Below are positions 49,819-58,610 of a stretch of 64,000 bases of DNA, in pieces; within the stretch, counting starts at the first letter, position 1; each line of letters opens with the position of its first letter. A model generated the notes under the pieces. That model did no database searches. It was not told where the DNA came from and saw only the letters and a list, made by a program, of their open reading frames with translations. The DNA is from Lysobacteraceae bacterium PS02340 (lineage in GTDB: Bacteria; Pseudomonadota; Gammaproteobacteria; Xanthomonadales; Xanthomonadaceae). Both the position numbers and the translations under genes were made by a program. The stretch covers positions 1 to 64,000 of the forward strand of contig JASCOC010000001.1 in NCBI GenBank assembly GCA_029959605.1, written 5' to 3'.

Positions 49819-50916
49819 ATGCAACTGTTCAAGTGCTCGCATTGCGAGCAGGTGCTGTACTTCGAGAACACCGCATGCCTGCGTTGCGGCAAGACGCTGG
49901 GCTTTCTGCCGCAGACGTTGACGCTCGAGGCGCTGGATCTCGACGCCGGCGAGTGGGTCACGCCCGCGCGGCCGGGTGCGCGTTTCAAGTTCTGCCGCAA
50001 CGCCACGCATTCGGCCTGCAACTGGTTGCTGCCGACTAGCGATCCGCACGGCTATTGCCGCGCCTGCCGGCACAACCGCACGATTCCGAATCTCGGCGAG
50101 GCCGAGCGCCTCGCCGACTGGCAGAAGATCGAGGTCGCCAAGCGGCGTCTGTTCTACACGCTGCTGCGCCTGCAGCTGCCGACGCCCGCGCCGGGCAGCG
50201 GAGATCCGCAGCCGCTGTCCTTCGATTTTCTGGCCGATCCGAAAACCGGCCCCAAGGTGATGACCGGCCACGACAACGGCCACATCACGATCGCGCTGGC
50301 CGAGGCAGACGACGCCGCGCGCGAGGCCACGCGCATCGCGATGGGCGAGCTCTATCGCACCCTGCTCGGCCATTTTCGGCACGAGATCGGCCACTACTAC
50401 TGGGACCGGCTGGTGCGCGACGCCGGCGAAGACGAACTCGCGCGTTGCCGTGCGTTGTTCGGCGACGACCGCCGCAGCTACAGCGATGCCCTGCAGCTCT
50501 ACTACGACCACGGCGCGCCCAACGACTGGCAGGCCGCGCACGTCAGCCCGTACGCGACGATGCATCCCTGGGAAGACTGGGCCGAAACCTGGGCGCACTA
50601 CCTGCACATCGTCGACACACTGGAGATGGCGTCGGCATTCGGCATCCGCATCGCGCCGGACGTGGCCGACGATCCGTCGATGGAGACCGACCTGTCGTTC
50701 GACCCGCATCGTGTCGCCGACATCCAGCGCCTCGTCGATGCCTGGTTGCCTCTGACCTGGGCGATCAACAGTCTCAATCGCACGATGGGCCACCCGGACA
50801 TCTATCCGTTCGTGATCGCGCCGCCGGTGGTCGAGAAGATGGCCTACATCCACGGCCTGATCCGGCGCGCCCGCCGCTCGGCTGCTGCGCGACCGGCGAC
50901 GCCCGCCGCGTCCTGA
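49819..50916 (+). CDS. Zinc-ribbon putative zinc metallopeptidase
   Basis: 365 residues. An N-terminal zinc ribbon (C6, C9, C20, C23) and a second cysteine cluster (C59, C67, C80, C83), then a catalytic domain with HEIGHYYWDRL (H188-E189-H192) and a downstream PWEDWAETWAHYLHI segment that would supply the third ligand. This fits the predicted metallopeptidase family of that architecture. It starts 18 bases after the transglutaminase-like gene and may process the same substrate. Confidence 0.85.
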   Translation: MQLFKCSHCEQVLYFENTACLRCGKTLGFLPQTLTLEALDLDAGEWVTPARPGARFKFCRNATHSACNWLLPTSDPHGYCRACRHNRTIPNLGEAERLADWQKIEVAKRRLFYTLLRLQLPTPAPGSGDPQPLSFDFLADPKTGPKVMTGHDNGHITIALAEADDAAREATRIAMGELYRTLLGHFRHEIGHYYWDRLVRDAGEDELARCRALFGDDRRSYSDALQLYYDHGAPNDWQAAHVSPYATMHPWEDWAETWAHYLHIVDTLEMASAFGIRIAPDVADDPSMETDLSFDPHRVADIQRLVDAWLPLTWAINSLNRTMGHPDIYPFVIAPPVVEKMAYIHGLIRRARRSAAARPATPAAS

Positions 50917-51056
50917 GGGCGGCAACCACGTCCGATGCGTTGCGTCGACTTGGACGCACACGCCGCGCTGCACCACAATCACGCCTCGCCAGCGAGACGC
51001 GGCACGCTGCAACGCGCGCCGCCTTCCTCGCCTGCGCGCCCTGCCCTGGAGTTGTC

Positions 51057-51707
51057 ATGACCCTGCGTTTCAGCGAATCCCTGCGCCAGTCCTGCGAAGC
51101 CACGTGGACCCGCGCCATCGAACACCGCTTCGTGACCGAACTCGGCGACGGCACCATCGCCGACGATGTGATGGCCGCCTATCTGATCCAGGACCATCGC
51201 TTCCTCGACAGTTTTCTGGTGCTGCTGGGCGCAGCGATCGCCAGCAGCGACCGCTTCGAATCGCGGCTCGTGCTCGGTCGTTTCACCGGCATGGTCTGCG
51301 GCGAGGAGAACACCTACTTCCTGCGCGCCTTCGAAGCACTGGGCGTCGACACCGAGACGCGGACCCGCGCACCCGATACCGCGCCGACCGCGGGCTTCAA
51401 GGCGCTCATGCGCGAAGCCGCGGCCACCCGTTCCTACGCCGCGACGCTCGCCGTACTCAACGTCGCCGAAGGCCTGTATCTCGACTGGGCGCAGCGCGTG
51501 CCGCGCCCGCTGCCGACGAACTTCGTCCACGCCGAGTGGGTCACGCTGCACGACAATCCGATGTTCGTGGAGTTCGTCGCGTTCCTGCGGGCCGAGCTCG
51601 ACCGCGTCGGCCCCGACGATGCGGCGCTCGCGCAGGATTTCTTCCAGCGCGCGGTCGATCTCGAACTCGCGTTCTTCGATGCCGCCTATGCGGAACGCAC
51701 CGCCTGA
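51057..51707 (+). CDS. TenA-family protein (Glu type, no catalytic Cys)
   Basis: 216 residues, all-helical heme-oxygenase-like fold of the TenA/THI-4 family. Conserved: AYLIQDHRFLDSFLVLLG near residue 45. The site that holds the nucleophile Cys in thiaminase II is Val here (VLNVAEGLY, V136, E138), so this is the Glu-type subgroup and need not be a thiaminase. The stop overlaps the start of a second TenA gene (TGATG). Confidence 0.85.
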   Translation: MTLRFSESLRQSCEATWTRAIEHRFVTELGDGTIADDVMAAYLIQDHRFLDSFLVLLGAAIASSDRFESRLVLGRFTGMVCGEENTYFLRAFEALGVDTETRTRAPDTAPTAGFKALMREAAATRSYAATLAVLNVAEGLYLDWAQRVPRPLPTNFVHAEWVTLHDNPMFVEFVAFLRAELDRVGPDDAALAQDFFQRAVDLELAFFDAAYAERTA

Positions 51708-52375
51708 TGGCGCTGTTCGAACGACTCAAGGCTGCAGCGCCCGGCGAGTGGGCTTGCTATGTCGATCACGCGTTCGTGCGCGGCATGGGCGATGGCACGC
51801 TGCCCGAAGCCGCGTTCCGCACGTATCTAGTGCAGGACTACCTGTTCCTGATCCAGTTCGCGCGCGCCAATGCGCTGGCCGCCTACAAGAGCCGCACCCT
51901 CGCCGATCTGCGCGCCGCGAAGGATGGGCTGTCGGCGATCGTCGACGTCGAGCTCGATCTGCACGTGCGGTTGTGCGAGCGCTGGGGCCTGTCGCCGGCC
52001 GACATCGAAGCCGCGCCGGAGCATCAGGCCACGGTCGCCTACACGCGCTTCGTGCTCGATTGCGGCATGTCCGGCGATCTGCTCGATCTGCATGTCGCAC
52101 TCGCGCCGTGCGTGCTCGGCTATGCCGAGATCGGCCGTGCGCTGGCACCGGCCGGTGTCGATGCGCTCGCCGGACATCCGTATCGTGAATGGATCGGCGA
52201 GTACGCCGGAGACGCCTACCAGCAGGTCGCGGCGAATGCCTCGCGCCATCTCGACGATCTCGGTGCGCGCTATCTCGGTCCGGGCCGCTTCGACGAACTC
52301 GCCGCGCTGTTCGGCAAGGCATCGCGGCTGGAAGCCGATTTCTGGCAGATGGGCCTGGACGCGGCCGGGCTTTGA
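51707..52375 (+). CDS. tenA: TenA-family aminopyrimidine aminohydrolase (Cys type)
   Basis: 222 residues. The thiaminase II/aminopyrimidine hydrolase active site is intact: LAPCVLGYAEIGRA, with C135, Y139 and E141 at the positions seen in Bacillus TenA, plus YLVQDYLFLIQFARA. It would salvage HMP from degraded thiamin. ATG 51707 overlaps the previous stop, indicating coupling. No thi gene is next to it. Confidence 0.9.
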   Translation: MALFERLKAAAPGEWACYVDHAFVRGMGDGTLPEAAFRTYLVQDYLFLIQFARANALAAYKSRTLADLRAAKDGLSAIVDVELDLHVRLCERWGLSPADIEAAPEHQATVAYTRFVLDCGMSGDLLDLHVALAPCVLGYAEIGRALAPAGVDALAGHPYREWIGEYAGDAYQQVAANASRHLDDLGARYLGPGRFDELAALFGKASRLEADFWQMGLDAAGL

Positions 52376-52404
52376 CTGCGGCGAGAACCGGCCCGATCTT
52401 CAGA

Positions 52405-53076
52405 TCAGGTCTGCTTCTGTTTCAGCGCCTCGTAATGCATGTCCTGCAGCTGGTGCGCATCGATCGTCGCGCATTGTTCGGCGATCGCCTCGCGATGCGC
52501 CGGCCGCTCCCAGCAGCGCGCGGTGTAGGCCTGTAGCGCCTCGAGGCCATCGAGCAGTTCCAGCCGATGCGCGATCTTCAGCACCGAGGACAGCATCAGA
52601 TCGGCGACCGAGAAGTCGTCGCCGACGATCCACGTCCGCGTGCCCAGCGCGTCCTGCAGTTCGCGCAGGCGCGGGCGCGCGGCGTCCTCGACGACCGGGC
52701 GACGTGCTGCTTTCTGCGCCGGGTCCTTCGTGAAATACGCGACCTCGGCGACGTTCATCAGAGAGGGCTCGATCGAGTTCAACGCCGCGATGACCCAACA
52801 GGTCACGAGCGCACGCTCGCCGGGATCGGCCGGCAACAGCTGACCGGCACGCGTCGCCACATCCAGCACGACCGCGCCGGATTCGAACAAGGGCGGCCTG
52901 CCGTCTTCTTCGAGCACAGGCACCTGACCGAAGGGTTGTGCGCGCCGGTAACCGGCAGATTTCATGCCCGGCGCATCGAGCAGGCGCACCTCGTAGGGCC
53001 AGCCGACCTCGCGCAATACCCAGCGCACGCGGTGGTCGCGTACCTGCCCCGCCGCGAACGGCGGCGCCCACTTCAT
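52405..53076 (-). CDS. Glutathione S-transferase family protein
   Basis: 223 residues: thioredoxin-fold N-terminal domain with the glutathione-binding FGQVPVLEEDG and FESGAVVLDVA, and a helical C-terminal domain with the N-capping motif (VGDDFSVADLMLSSV). ATG 53076 chosen because MKWAPPFAAGQVRDHRV opens the first strand; an upstream frame adds 32 unlikely residues. Convergent with the TenA pair. Substrate unknown. Confidence 0.88.
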   Translation of the reverse strand: MKWAPPFAAGQVRDHRVRWVLREVGWPYEVRLLDAPGMKSAGYRRAQPFGQVPVLEEDGRPPLFESGAVVLDVATRAGQLLPADPGERALVTCWVIAALNSIEPSLMNVAEVAYFTKDPAQKAARRPVVEDAARPRLRELQDALGTRTWIVGDDFSVADLMLSSVLKIAHRLELLDGLEALQAYTARCWERPAHREAIAEQCATIDAHQLQDMHYEALKQKQT

Positions 53077-53168
53077 CGCGAAGACCGAATCAGCAGCTTC
53101 AAAGAACGCAAGGTCGGGAATCACGATGCGCGACGGGCACGCCCGGAGCACGCGCGTCCGTCCCGGAC

Positions 53169-53351
53169 TCACGCGCCCGCCAATCCACCGCCCGCATGTC
53201 CCGGCAACGCATTCTCGTCGTGCGAATCCGGATCATCGAAGGCGTCGACTTCGCTGGCGATGCCCGTCTTGGGATTCGGCGTCGGAGCGCGCGGGGGCGA
53301 GTCCGGATTCTGCGGGGCGTCGTGCTGCGACACGTCTTCCTGTGGCGTCAT
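53169..53351 (-). CDS. Small acidic hypothetical protein (60 aa)
   Basis: A 60-residue product, Pro/Asp/Gln-rich and without hydrophobic segments (MTPQEDVSQHDAPQNPDSPP ...), with GAGGACACGGG giving a good ribosome site about eight bases before ATG 53351. It resembles nothing I recognise and may be intrinsically disordered. A longer frame upstream overlaps the zinc-finger gene and is not supported. Confidence 0.5.
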   Translation of the reverse strand: MTPQEDVSQHDAPQNPDSPPRAPTPNPKTGIASEVDAFDDPDSHDENALPGHAGGGLAGA

Positions 53352-53473
53352 TCCCGTGTCCTCGTTGATGGCGAAAAGACCGTACGTGCGATCCCGTGAG
53401 AACGGAATGCGCGTCCGGGACCGGCCACGACGCCGTAGCCGCACGCCCCCCCGGCGACGCAGGGCGCCCGCCC

Positions 53474-53779
53474 TCACACGTAGCGCGGAATCGGCCCTCG
53501 CTGTGGCGTCTGGTCCGGCAGCTCCACTTCCACGTCGTCCACGAAGCACCAGCCCCAGCCTTCGGGCGGGTCGTAGCCTTCGATGATCGGGTGGCCGGTC
53601 GCGTGGTAATGCGCGGTGGCATGCCGATGGGGCGAATCGTCGCAGCACCCGACATGGCCGCAGCTGCGGCACAGGCGCAGATGCACCCAGGGGCTGTCGA
53701 TCGCAAGGCAGTCTTCGCAGCCGCGTGCGCTGGGCACGACGGTCGCGATGGTGTCGAGGTGGGTGCAGGTGTCGGCCAT
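53474..53779 (-). CDS. UBP-type zinc-finger protein
   Basis: A 101-residue ZnF-UBP protein. Zinc ligands are visible in CTHLDT, CEDCL, CRSCGHVGCCDDS and HRHATAHYHATGHP. In eukaryotes this domain reads the C-terminal GG of ubiquitin; bacterial proteins of this size are found next to thioredoxin-reductase-like genes, as here, and their ligand is unknown. ATG 53779 overlaps the stop of the flavoprotein gene (ATGA), so the two are coupled. Confidence 0.9.
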   Translation of the reverse strand: MADTCTHLDTIATVVPSARGCEDCLAIDSPWVHLRLCRSCGHVGCCDDSPHRHATAHYHATGHPIIEGYDPPEGWGWCFVDDVEVELPDQTPQRGPIPRYV

Positions 53780-55488
53780 CAGGCGGTCGCCTTCTCTCGG
53801 GTGTCGGAACGTGCGGCCTCGTCGGCCGCGGCCAGGTACTGGTGGATCTGCGAGACCACGGCGGCGCCTTCGCCCACCGCCGCCGCCACACGCTTCACCG
53901 ATCCCGCGCGCACGTCGCCGATTGCGAACACGCCGGGGCGATCGGTCTGCAGCGAGGTCGAGCGTCCCGGCCCCGCGCCATCGGCGCCGGTGGTCACGAA
54001 GCCCGCATGGTCCAGTGCGATGCAATCGGTCAGCCAACCGGTGTTGGGATCGGCGCCGACGAACAGGAACACATGACGCAGATCGCAGTGGTGGGTGTAG
54101 CCGGAATCGCGGTCGCGATAGGTCGCGCCGACCAGTCCGCGTTCGGCGTCGCCTTCCAGCGTGACCAGCTCGGTGCGCGTGTGCAGCACCACGTTCGGCA
54201 ATGCCTTGATGCGGTCGATCAGATAGCGCGACATCGAAGCTTCGAGTCCGGCGCCGCGGACGACGAGGTGCAGGGTCTTCACCTTCGGCGCGAGGAACAC
54301 GACCGCCTGCCCGGCGGAATTGCCGCCGCCGATCAGCGCGACCTCCTCGCCTTCACACAGCCGCGCTTCGACCGGCGAGGCCCAGTACGACACACCACCG
54401 CCTTCGAACAGCGACAGGTTCTCGATGTCCGGTCGCCGGTAGCGCGCACCGGACGCGATGACCACGGTCCGTGCGCGCACGACGTCGCCCGAGGTCAGAT
54501 GCAGCGCGTGCGGCGCCGGCCCGCTGCCCGTGTCCGGATCGCCGCCGCAGGCCAGCGTCGCGACTTCCAGCGGAATCGCGAGTTCGGCGCCGAACTTCAG
54601 CGCCTGGTTGTAGGCACGACCGGCGAGCGCCTGACCGGAGATGCCGGTCGGAAAGCCGAGGTAGTTCTCGATCCGCGCCGATGCACCGGCCTGCCCGCCG
54701 ATCGCGCGCTGGTCGAGCACGATCACCGACAGCCCTTCCGAGGCCGCATACACCGCAGCCGCGAGCCCCGCCGGGCCGGCGCCGACGATCGCGACGTCGT
54801 GCAGCGCGTCGGGATCGAGTTCCGGCGTCATCCCCAGGCAGGTCGCGGCCTCCGCGTTGCCGGGGCGTTTGAGCACGGTGCCGTTCGGGCAGATCATCAA
54901 CGGCAGATCGCCGGGCTGGATGCCGAGCCGTTCGACGATCTCCCGACCCTCGTCGCTGTCGGCATCGATCAGCGTGTTCGGGTAGCCGTTGCGGGTGAGG
55001 AAGCCCTGCAGCCCGGTCAGATGCGCGTCGCCCGCCAGCCCGACCAGTACCGAGCCCGACGCACCGCCTTCGATCAGGCCGACGCGGCGCAGGATCAGTG
55101 CCCGCATCACGATCTCGCCCAGTTCCGCCGCGCCCACCACCAGGGCCCGCAGATGCGCGGCATCGATCGGTACCACCGTGCAGCCGTTCTCCGCCGCCTG
55201 CCCTGCAGCGAGCGACGCGCGTCCGGCGAGCTGGCTCACTTCACCGGTGAACTGGCCGGCGCCCTGTGTGGTGATCGGTTCTTCGTGGCCCAGTCCGTCT
55301 CGACGCACGACGTCGATCGCGCCGTCGAGCACCAGCCACACCGGCGCATCGCAGTCGCCCACGTCGAACAGCACTTCGCCGGCCACGCAGGTCCGCGGCG
55401 GGCCGCTGGCGAAGCGGCGCGCGGTTGCGATCTGGGCGGCATCCAGCACCGGGAACATCTGGTGACGACGATCGTCGGCAAGCGCCAT
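53779..55488 (-). CDS. cNMP-binding / thioredoxin-reductase-like flavoprotein fusion
   Basis: 569 residues. Order: cyclic-nucleotide-binding-like beta roll (about 1-140), a thioredoxin/glutaredoxin-like segment (about 140-220), then a TrxB-like FAD/NADPH domain with VAIVGAGPAGLAAAVYAASEG (FAD) and ALIGGGNSAGQA (NADP) and GVFAIGDVRAG. The CxxC that TrxB uses (CATC) is absent: the site reads SYWASPVEA, so it cannot reduce thioredoxin in the normal way. It may pass electrons to another acceptor or sense a signal through the N-terminus. Coupled to the UBP zinc finger downstream. Confidence 0.88.
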   Translation of the reverse strand: MALADDRRHQMFPVLDAAQIATARRFASGPPRTCVAGEVLFDVGDCDAPVWLVLDGAIDVVRRDGLGHEEPITTQGAGQFTGEVSQLAGRASLAAGQAAENGCTVVPIDAAHLRALVVGAAELGEIVMRALILRRVGLIEGGASGSVLVGLAGDAHLTGLQGFLTRNGYPNTLIDADSDEGREIVERLGIQPGDLPLMICPNGTVLKRPGNAEAATCLGMTPELDPDALHDVAIVGAGPAGLAAAVYAASEGLSVIVLDQRAIGGQAGASARIENYLGFPTGISGQALAGRAYNQALKFGAELAIPLEVATLACGGDPDTGSGPAPHALHLTSGDVVRARTVVIASGARYRRPDIENLSLFEGGGVSYWASPVEARLCEGEEVALIGGGNSAGQAVVFLAPKVKTLHLVVRGAGLEASMSRYLIDRIKALPNVVLHTRTELVTLEGDAERGLVGATYRDRDSGYTHHCDLRHVFLFVGADPNTGWLTDCIALDHAGFVTTGADGAGPGRSTSLQTDRPGVFAIGDVRAGSVKRVAAAVGEGAAVVSQIHQYLAAADEAARSDTREKATA

Positions 55489-55555
55489 GGGCGGGGTCCG
55501 TGAGAGGTGCCTGCATCATGCACCCGCAATGCGGCAGCGCGTCGCACGGGCGTGT

Positions 55556-56482
55556 CTACCGGGGCGGCGGCCGGTTCACCGGCGCGTGGACGTCCATCAG
55601 TTCGACGATCCAGTCGATGAACACCCGCAGTTTGGCGCTGACGTGCCGGTTCGGCGGAAACGCGACGTGCATCGGCATCGGATCGAGCGTCCAGTCCTCG
55701 AACAGCGTCACCAGTTCGCCGCTCGCCACGTGCTGGCCGGCCATGTACGCCGGCAGCCACAGCACGCCCATGCCCGCGAGCCCGGCCGCGAGATAGGCGT
55801 TGCCGTCATCCAGCGCCACGACGTAACGCCCCTGCGCCTGCACACGCTCGTCGCCGCGACGCATCGCGTAGGGCAACGGCTTGCCGGTACGCGCCCACAG
55901 GAAGCCGACGACGCGGTGATGCGAATCCTCCAGCTCGCGCGGATGCGACGGCGCGCCCATGCGCTCGATGTACGCGGGCGATGCATGCACGCCCAGTTGC
56001 AGATCACCCACGTGCCGCGCGACCAGCGACTGGTCGGTGATCGTGCCGCCGCGCACCACGCAGTCCACGTTCTCGCCGATCAGGTCCACGCGCCGGTCGC
56101 TGACGCCCAGATCCAGCTGGATCTCGGGATAGCGCGCGTGGAACGCCGGCAAGGCCGGCGCCAGGATCATCCGCGCGAACGGGCTGGGCACGTCGACCCG
56201 CAGACGTCCGCGTGGCGCGCTCGTCGCATTCGACAGGCTGGTCTCGGCATCGTCCATGTCGGCCAGCAGCCGCACCACACGTTCGTAGTACGCCGCGCCA
56301 TCGGCGGTCACGTTGACCTGTCGCGTCGTGCGGTTGAGCAGCTTGACCCGCAGCCGCGCCTCCAGCTGCTGCACCAGCTGCGTCACCGTGGTCCGGCTCA
56401 TGTGCAGCGTGTCGGCCGCCTTGGTGAAGCTGCCCGCCTCCACCACGCGTGCGAACGCCTGCATCGCATCGAAACGGTCCAT
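55556..56482 (-). CDS. LysR-family transcriptional regulator
   Basis: 308 residues: HTH (FARVVEAGSFTKAADTLHMSRTTVTQLVQQLE) and the effector-binding domain (RVDLIGENVDCVVRGG, GMGVLWLPAYM). ATG 56482; longer upstream frames run into ridA. It diverges from ridA with a 117-base shared promoter region, the usual layout when a LysR protein regulates its neighbour. Confidence 0.92.
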   Translation of the reverse strand: MDRFDAMQAFARVVEAGSFTKAADTLHMSRTTVTQLVQQLEARLRVKLLNRTTRQVNVTADGAAYYERVVRLLADMDDAETSLSNATSAPRGRLRVDVPSPFARMILAPALPAFHARYPEIQLDLGVSDRRVDLIGENVDCVVRGGTITDQSLVARHVGDLQLGVHASPAYIERMGAPSHPRELEDSHHRVVGFLWARTGKPLPYAMRRGDERVQAQGRYVVALDDGNAYLAAGLAGMGVLWLPAYMAGQHVASGELVTLFEDWTLDPMPMHVAFPPNRHVSAKLRVFIDWIVELMDVHAPVNRPPPR

Positions 56483-56599
56483 CGCCTGTCCAGCTGCGGA
56501 GATTGTCCGGATTCTACGAACAGTGCTGGCGAACTTTGCGTGTTTATCGCGTCGAGCCGCGTCCGCAGACTGGGGGCATCGCACTCTCAGGAGAGTTCC

Positions 56600-57004
56600 A
56601 TGACAACGCGTGACGCTGTTTTTCCCGCCGGCCGCCATGCCCTGTACGACAAGCACCGCTATTCGCCGGCCATCCGTTCCGATGGATTTCTGTTCGTCGC
56701 CGGCCAGGTCGGCAGTCGCGAAGACGGCTCGCCGGAGCCGGAGTTCGCTCAGCAGGTGCGCCGCGCGTTCGAGAACCTCAACGCCGTGCTCGCTGCGGCC
56801 GGCGCCACGTTCGACGACGTCGTCGACGTGACGTTCTTCATCGTCGATCCCGCGAACCGTTTCGAGCGCGCGTGGGAGATCGTGCCCGAGTACTGGGGAC
56901 AGGCACCGTTTCCGACCGCGACGGTGGTGGGCGTGACTTGGCTGGCGGGCTTCGACTTCGAGATCAAGGTGATTGCGAAGTTGCCGGAGCGTGCTGCTGG
57001 CTGA
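56600..57004 (+). CDS. RidA-family protein (enamine/imine deaminase type)
   Basis: 134 residues of the YjgF/YER057c/UK114 fold, a trimeric enzyme that hydrolyses reactive enamines such as 2-aminoacrylate. Conserved: RSDGFLFVAGQVG, VVDVTFFIVDPAN, PFPTATVVGV and IKVIAKL. ATG 56600 is preceded by GGAGAG. Which RidA subgroup it belongs to cannot be settled here. The divergent LysR gene likely controls it. Confidence 0.9.
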   Translation: MTTRDAVFPAGRHALYDKHRYSPAIRSDGFLFVAGQVGSREDGSPEPEFAQQVRRAFENLNAVLAAAGATFDDVVDVTFFIVDPANRFERAWEIVPEYWGQAPFPTATVVGVTWLAGFDFEIKVIAKLPERAAG

Positions 57005-57122
57005 GGGGCGTGAGGGTACGGAGGCCCCGCCTGGGTCGCCGTCACCCACGTCGTTCGTCCTGGCGAAGCCCGAAGACGGGCATGCGCAACGCGTCGTGCG
57101 CTCCGCGTCGCACGTCGAAACA

Positions 57123-57148
57123 ACAAAGGGCCCTCTCGGGCCCTTTGT
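57123..57148. terminator. Bidirectional terminator between ridA and the sugar-dehydrogenase gene
   Basis: ACAAAGGGCCC (57123-57133), loop tctc, GGGCCCTTTGT (57138-57148): a perfect 11-bp inverted repeat with A and T at its ends. It lies between two convergent genes; the T-tract is short (TTT). Confidence 0.75.
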
Positions 57149-57170
57149 CATCCACCAGTGACGAGTGCAC

Positions 57171-58610
57171 TCAGCCCGCAGGCGGCGTCGCACCCGTCTG
57201 AGCCGGCGCGGCTGCAGGCGCCGGTGCAGCGTCCGGCGTTGCGGCCGGTTGTGCAGGCGGTTGTGCAGCCGCAGCGGGCATGCCCGGCGCGCCCCCCGTC
57301 GGGGTGATGCGCCAGATGGTGTTGGCCAGATCATCAGCCACCAGCAATGCGCCCCGCGGATCGACGGTCACGCCGACCGGGCGGCCACGCGCCTTGCCGT
57401 CATCACCGAGGAAGCCGGTCGCGAAATCGATCATATCGCCCGACGGCTTGCCGTCACGGAACGGCACGAACGAGACCTTGTAGCCCACGGGTGGATTGCG
57501 GTTCCAGCTGCCGTGCTGCCCGACGAACACGCCGTTGGCGAACTGCGCGCCCATCGTCGGCGTCGAGAACGCGACGCCGAGTGCGGCGACGTGCGAACCC
57601 AGCGCGAAGTCCGGCGCGATCGCGGAGGCGACCTTCTCCGGCTTCTGCGGACGTACGCGTTCGTCGACGTTCTGGCCCCAGTAGCTGTAGGGCCAGCCGT
57701 AGAACCCGCCCGGACGCACGCTGGTCAGGTAATCGGGCACCAGCTCGTCGCCGATTTCGTCGCGCTCGTTGACCACCGCCCACAGCTGGTCCATGCCCGG
57801 CTGCATCGCCAGCGCGGTCGGATTGCGCAGGCCGGTCGCGAACACGCGATGGAAGCCGGTCGCCGCTTCCACCTGCCAGACCATCGCGCGGTTTTCTTCG
57901 ACCGCCAGGCCACGCTCGGTGATGTTGCTGTCCGAGCCGATACCGACGAACAGGTAACGACCGTCGGCACTGATCGTCAGCGCCTTCGTCCAGTGGTGGT
58001 TGATCGCCGCCGGCAGTTTAGTGATCTCTTCCGGCGCACCGGCTGCATTGACCGCGCCCGCCGTGTACGGGAAGCGCAGCAGCGCATCCTGCGTGGCGAC
58101 GTAGATCGAGTCGTTGCCGAACGCCAGGCCATACGGCGCGTCGAGATTGTCGGCGAATACCGAACGGTTCTCGTAGGTGCCGTCGCCGTCGGTGTCACGC
58201 AGCAGGGTCAGACGGTTGCCGCTGTCGACCTGCGTATTGCCGCGGGCCTTGATCATGCCGGCGATGATGTCCTTCGGCGTCAGCTTCGGCGCGCGGCCGC
58301 CGCGGCCTTCGGCAACGAGGATGTCGCCGTTGGGCAGCACCAGCATCTGGCGCGGGATCAGCAGGTTGTCGGCGATCGGCGCGATCTCGTAGCCCTCGGG
58401 CACGGTCGGCAGCTGATCGCCCCACTCGGCCGGCAGCGAGATCTTCAGCGTCGGGAACAGACCACGCTGCGGCTTCGGCAACTCCGGCGACGGGCCGACA
58501 TAGGTCTCGTCCGGCGTACCGCCGCAGGCCACGAGCGCGAGTGCCAGCGCAGGCACCAGAGCGCTCGTCAGCAGCGCGGACGTCGAGCGCTTCGAGTGAA
58601 GACGGTTCAT
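57171..58610 (-). CDS. Sorbosone-dehydrogenase-like PQQ-type beta-propeller lipoprotein
   Basis: 479 residues. Signal peptide with lipobox LVACGG (Cys near residue 30). The mature part is a soluble-glucose/sorbosone dehydrogenase-type beta propeller (RQMLVLPNGDILVAEG, NHHWTKALTISADGRYLFVGIGS, TGLRNPTALAMQPG, FYGWPYSYWG, FVGQHGSWNRNPPVGYKV). A long Pro/Ala tail ends the protein. PQQ use and substrate are inferred. It overlaps a membrane-protein gene upstream (ATGA), a common pair. Confidence 0.88.
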   Translation of the reverse strand: MNRLHSKRSTSALLTSALVPALALALVACGGTPDETYVGPSPELPKPQRGLFPTLKISLPAEWGDQLPTVPEGYEIAPIADNLLIPRQMLVLPNGDILVAEGRGGRAPKLTPKDIIAGMIKARGNTQVDSGNRLTLLRDTDGDGTYENRSVFADNLDAPYGLAFGNDSIYVATQDALLRFPYTAGAVNAAGAPEEITKLPAAINHHWTKALTISADGRYLFVGIGSDSNITERGLAVEENRAMVWQVEAATGFHRVFATGLRNPTALAMQPGMDQLWAVVNERDEIGDELVPDYLTSVRPGGFYGWPYSYWGQNVDERVRPQKPEKVASAIAPDFALGSHVAALGVAFSTPTMGAQFANGVFVGQHGSWNRNPPVGYKVSFVPFRDGKPSGDMIDFATGFLGDDGKARGRPVGVTVDPRGALLVADDLANTIWRITPTGGAPGMPAAAAQPPAQPAATPDAAPAPAAAPAQTGATPPAG

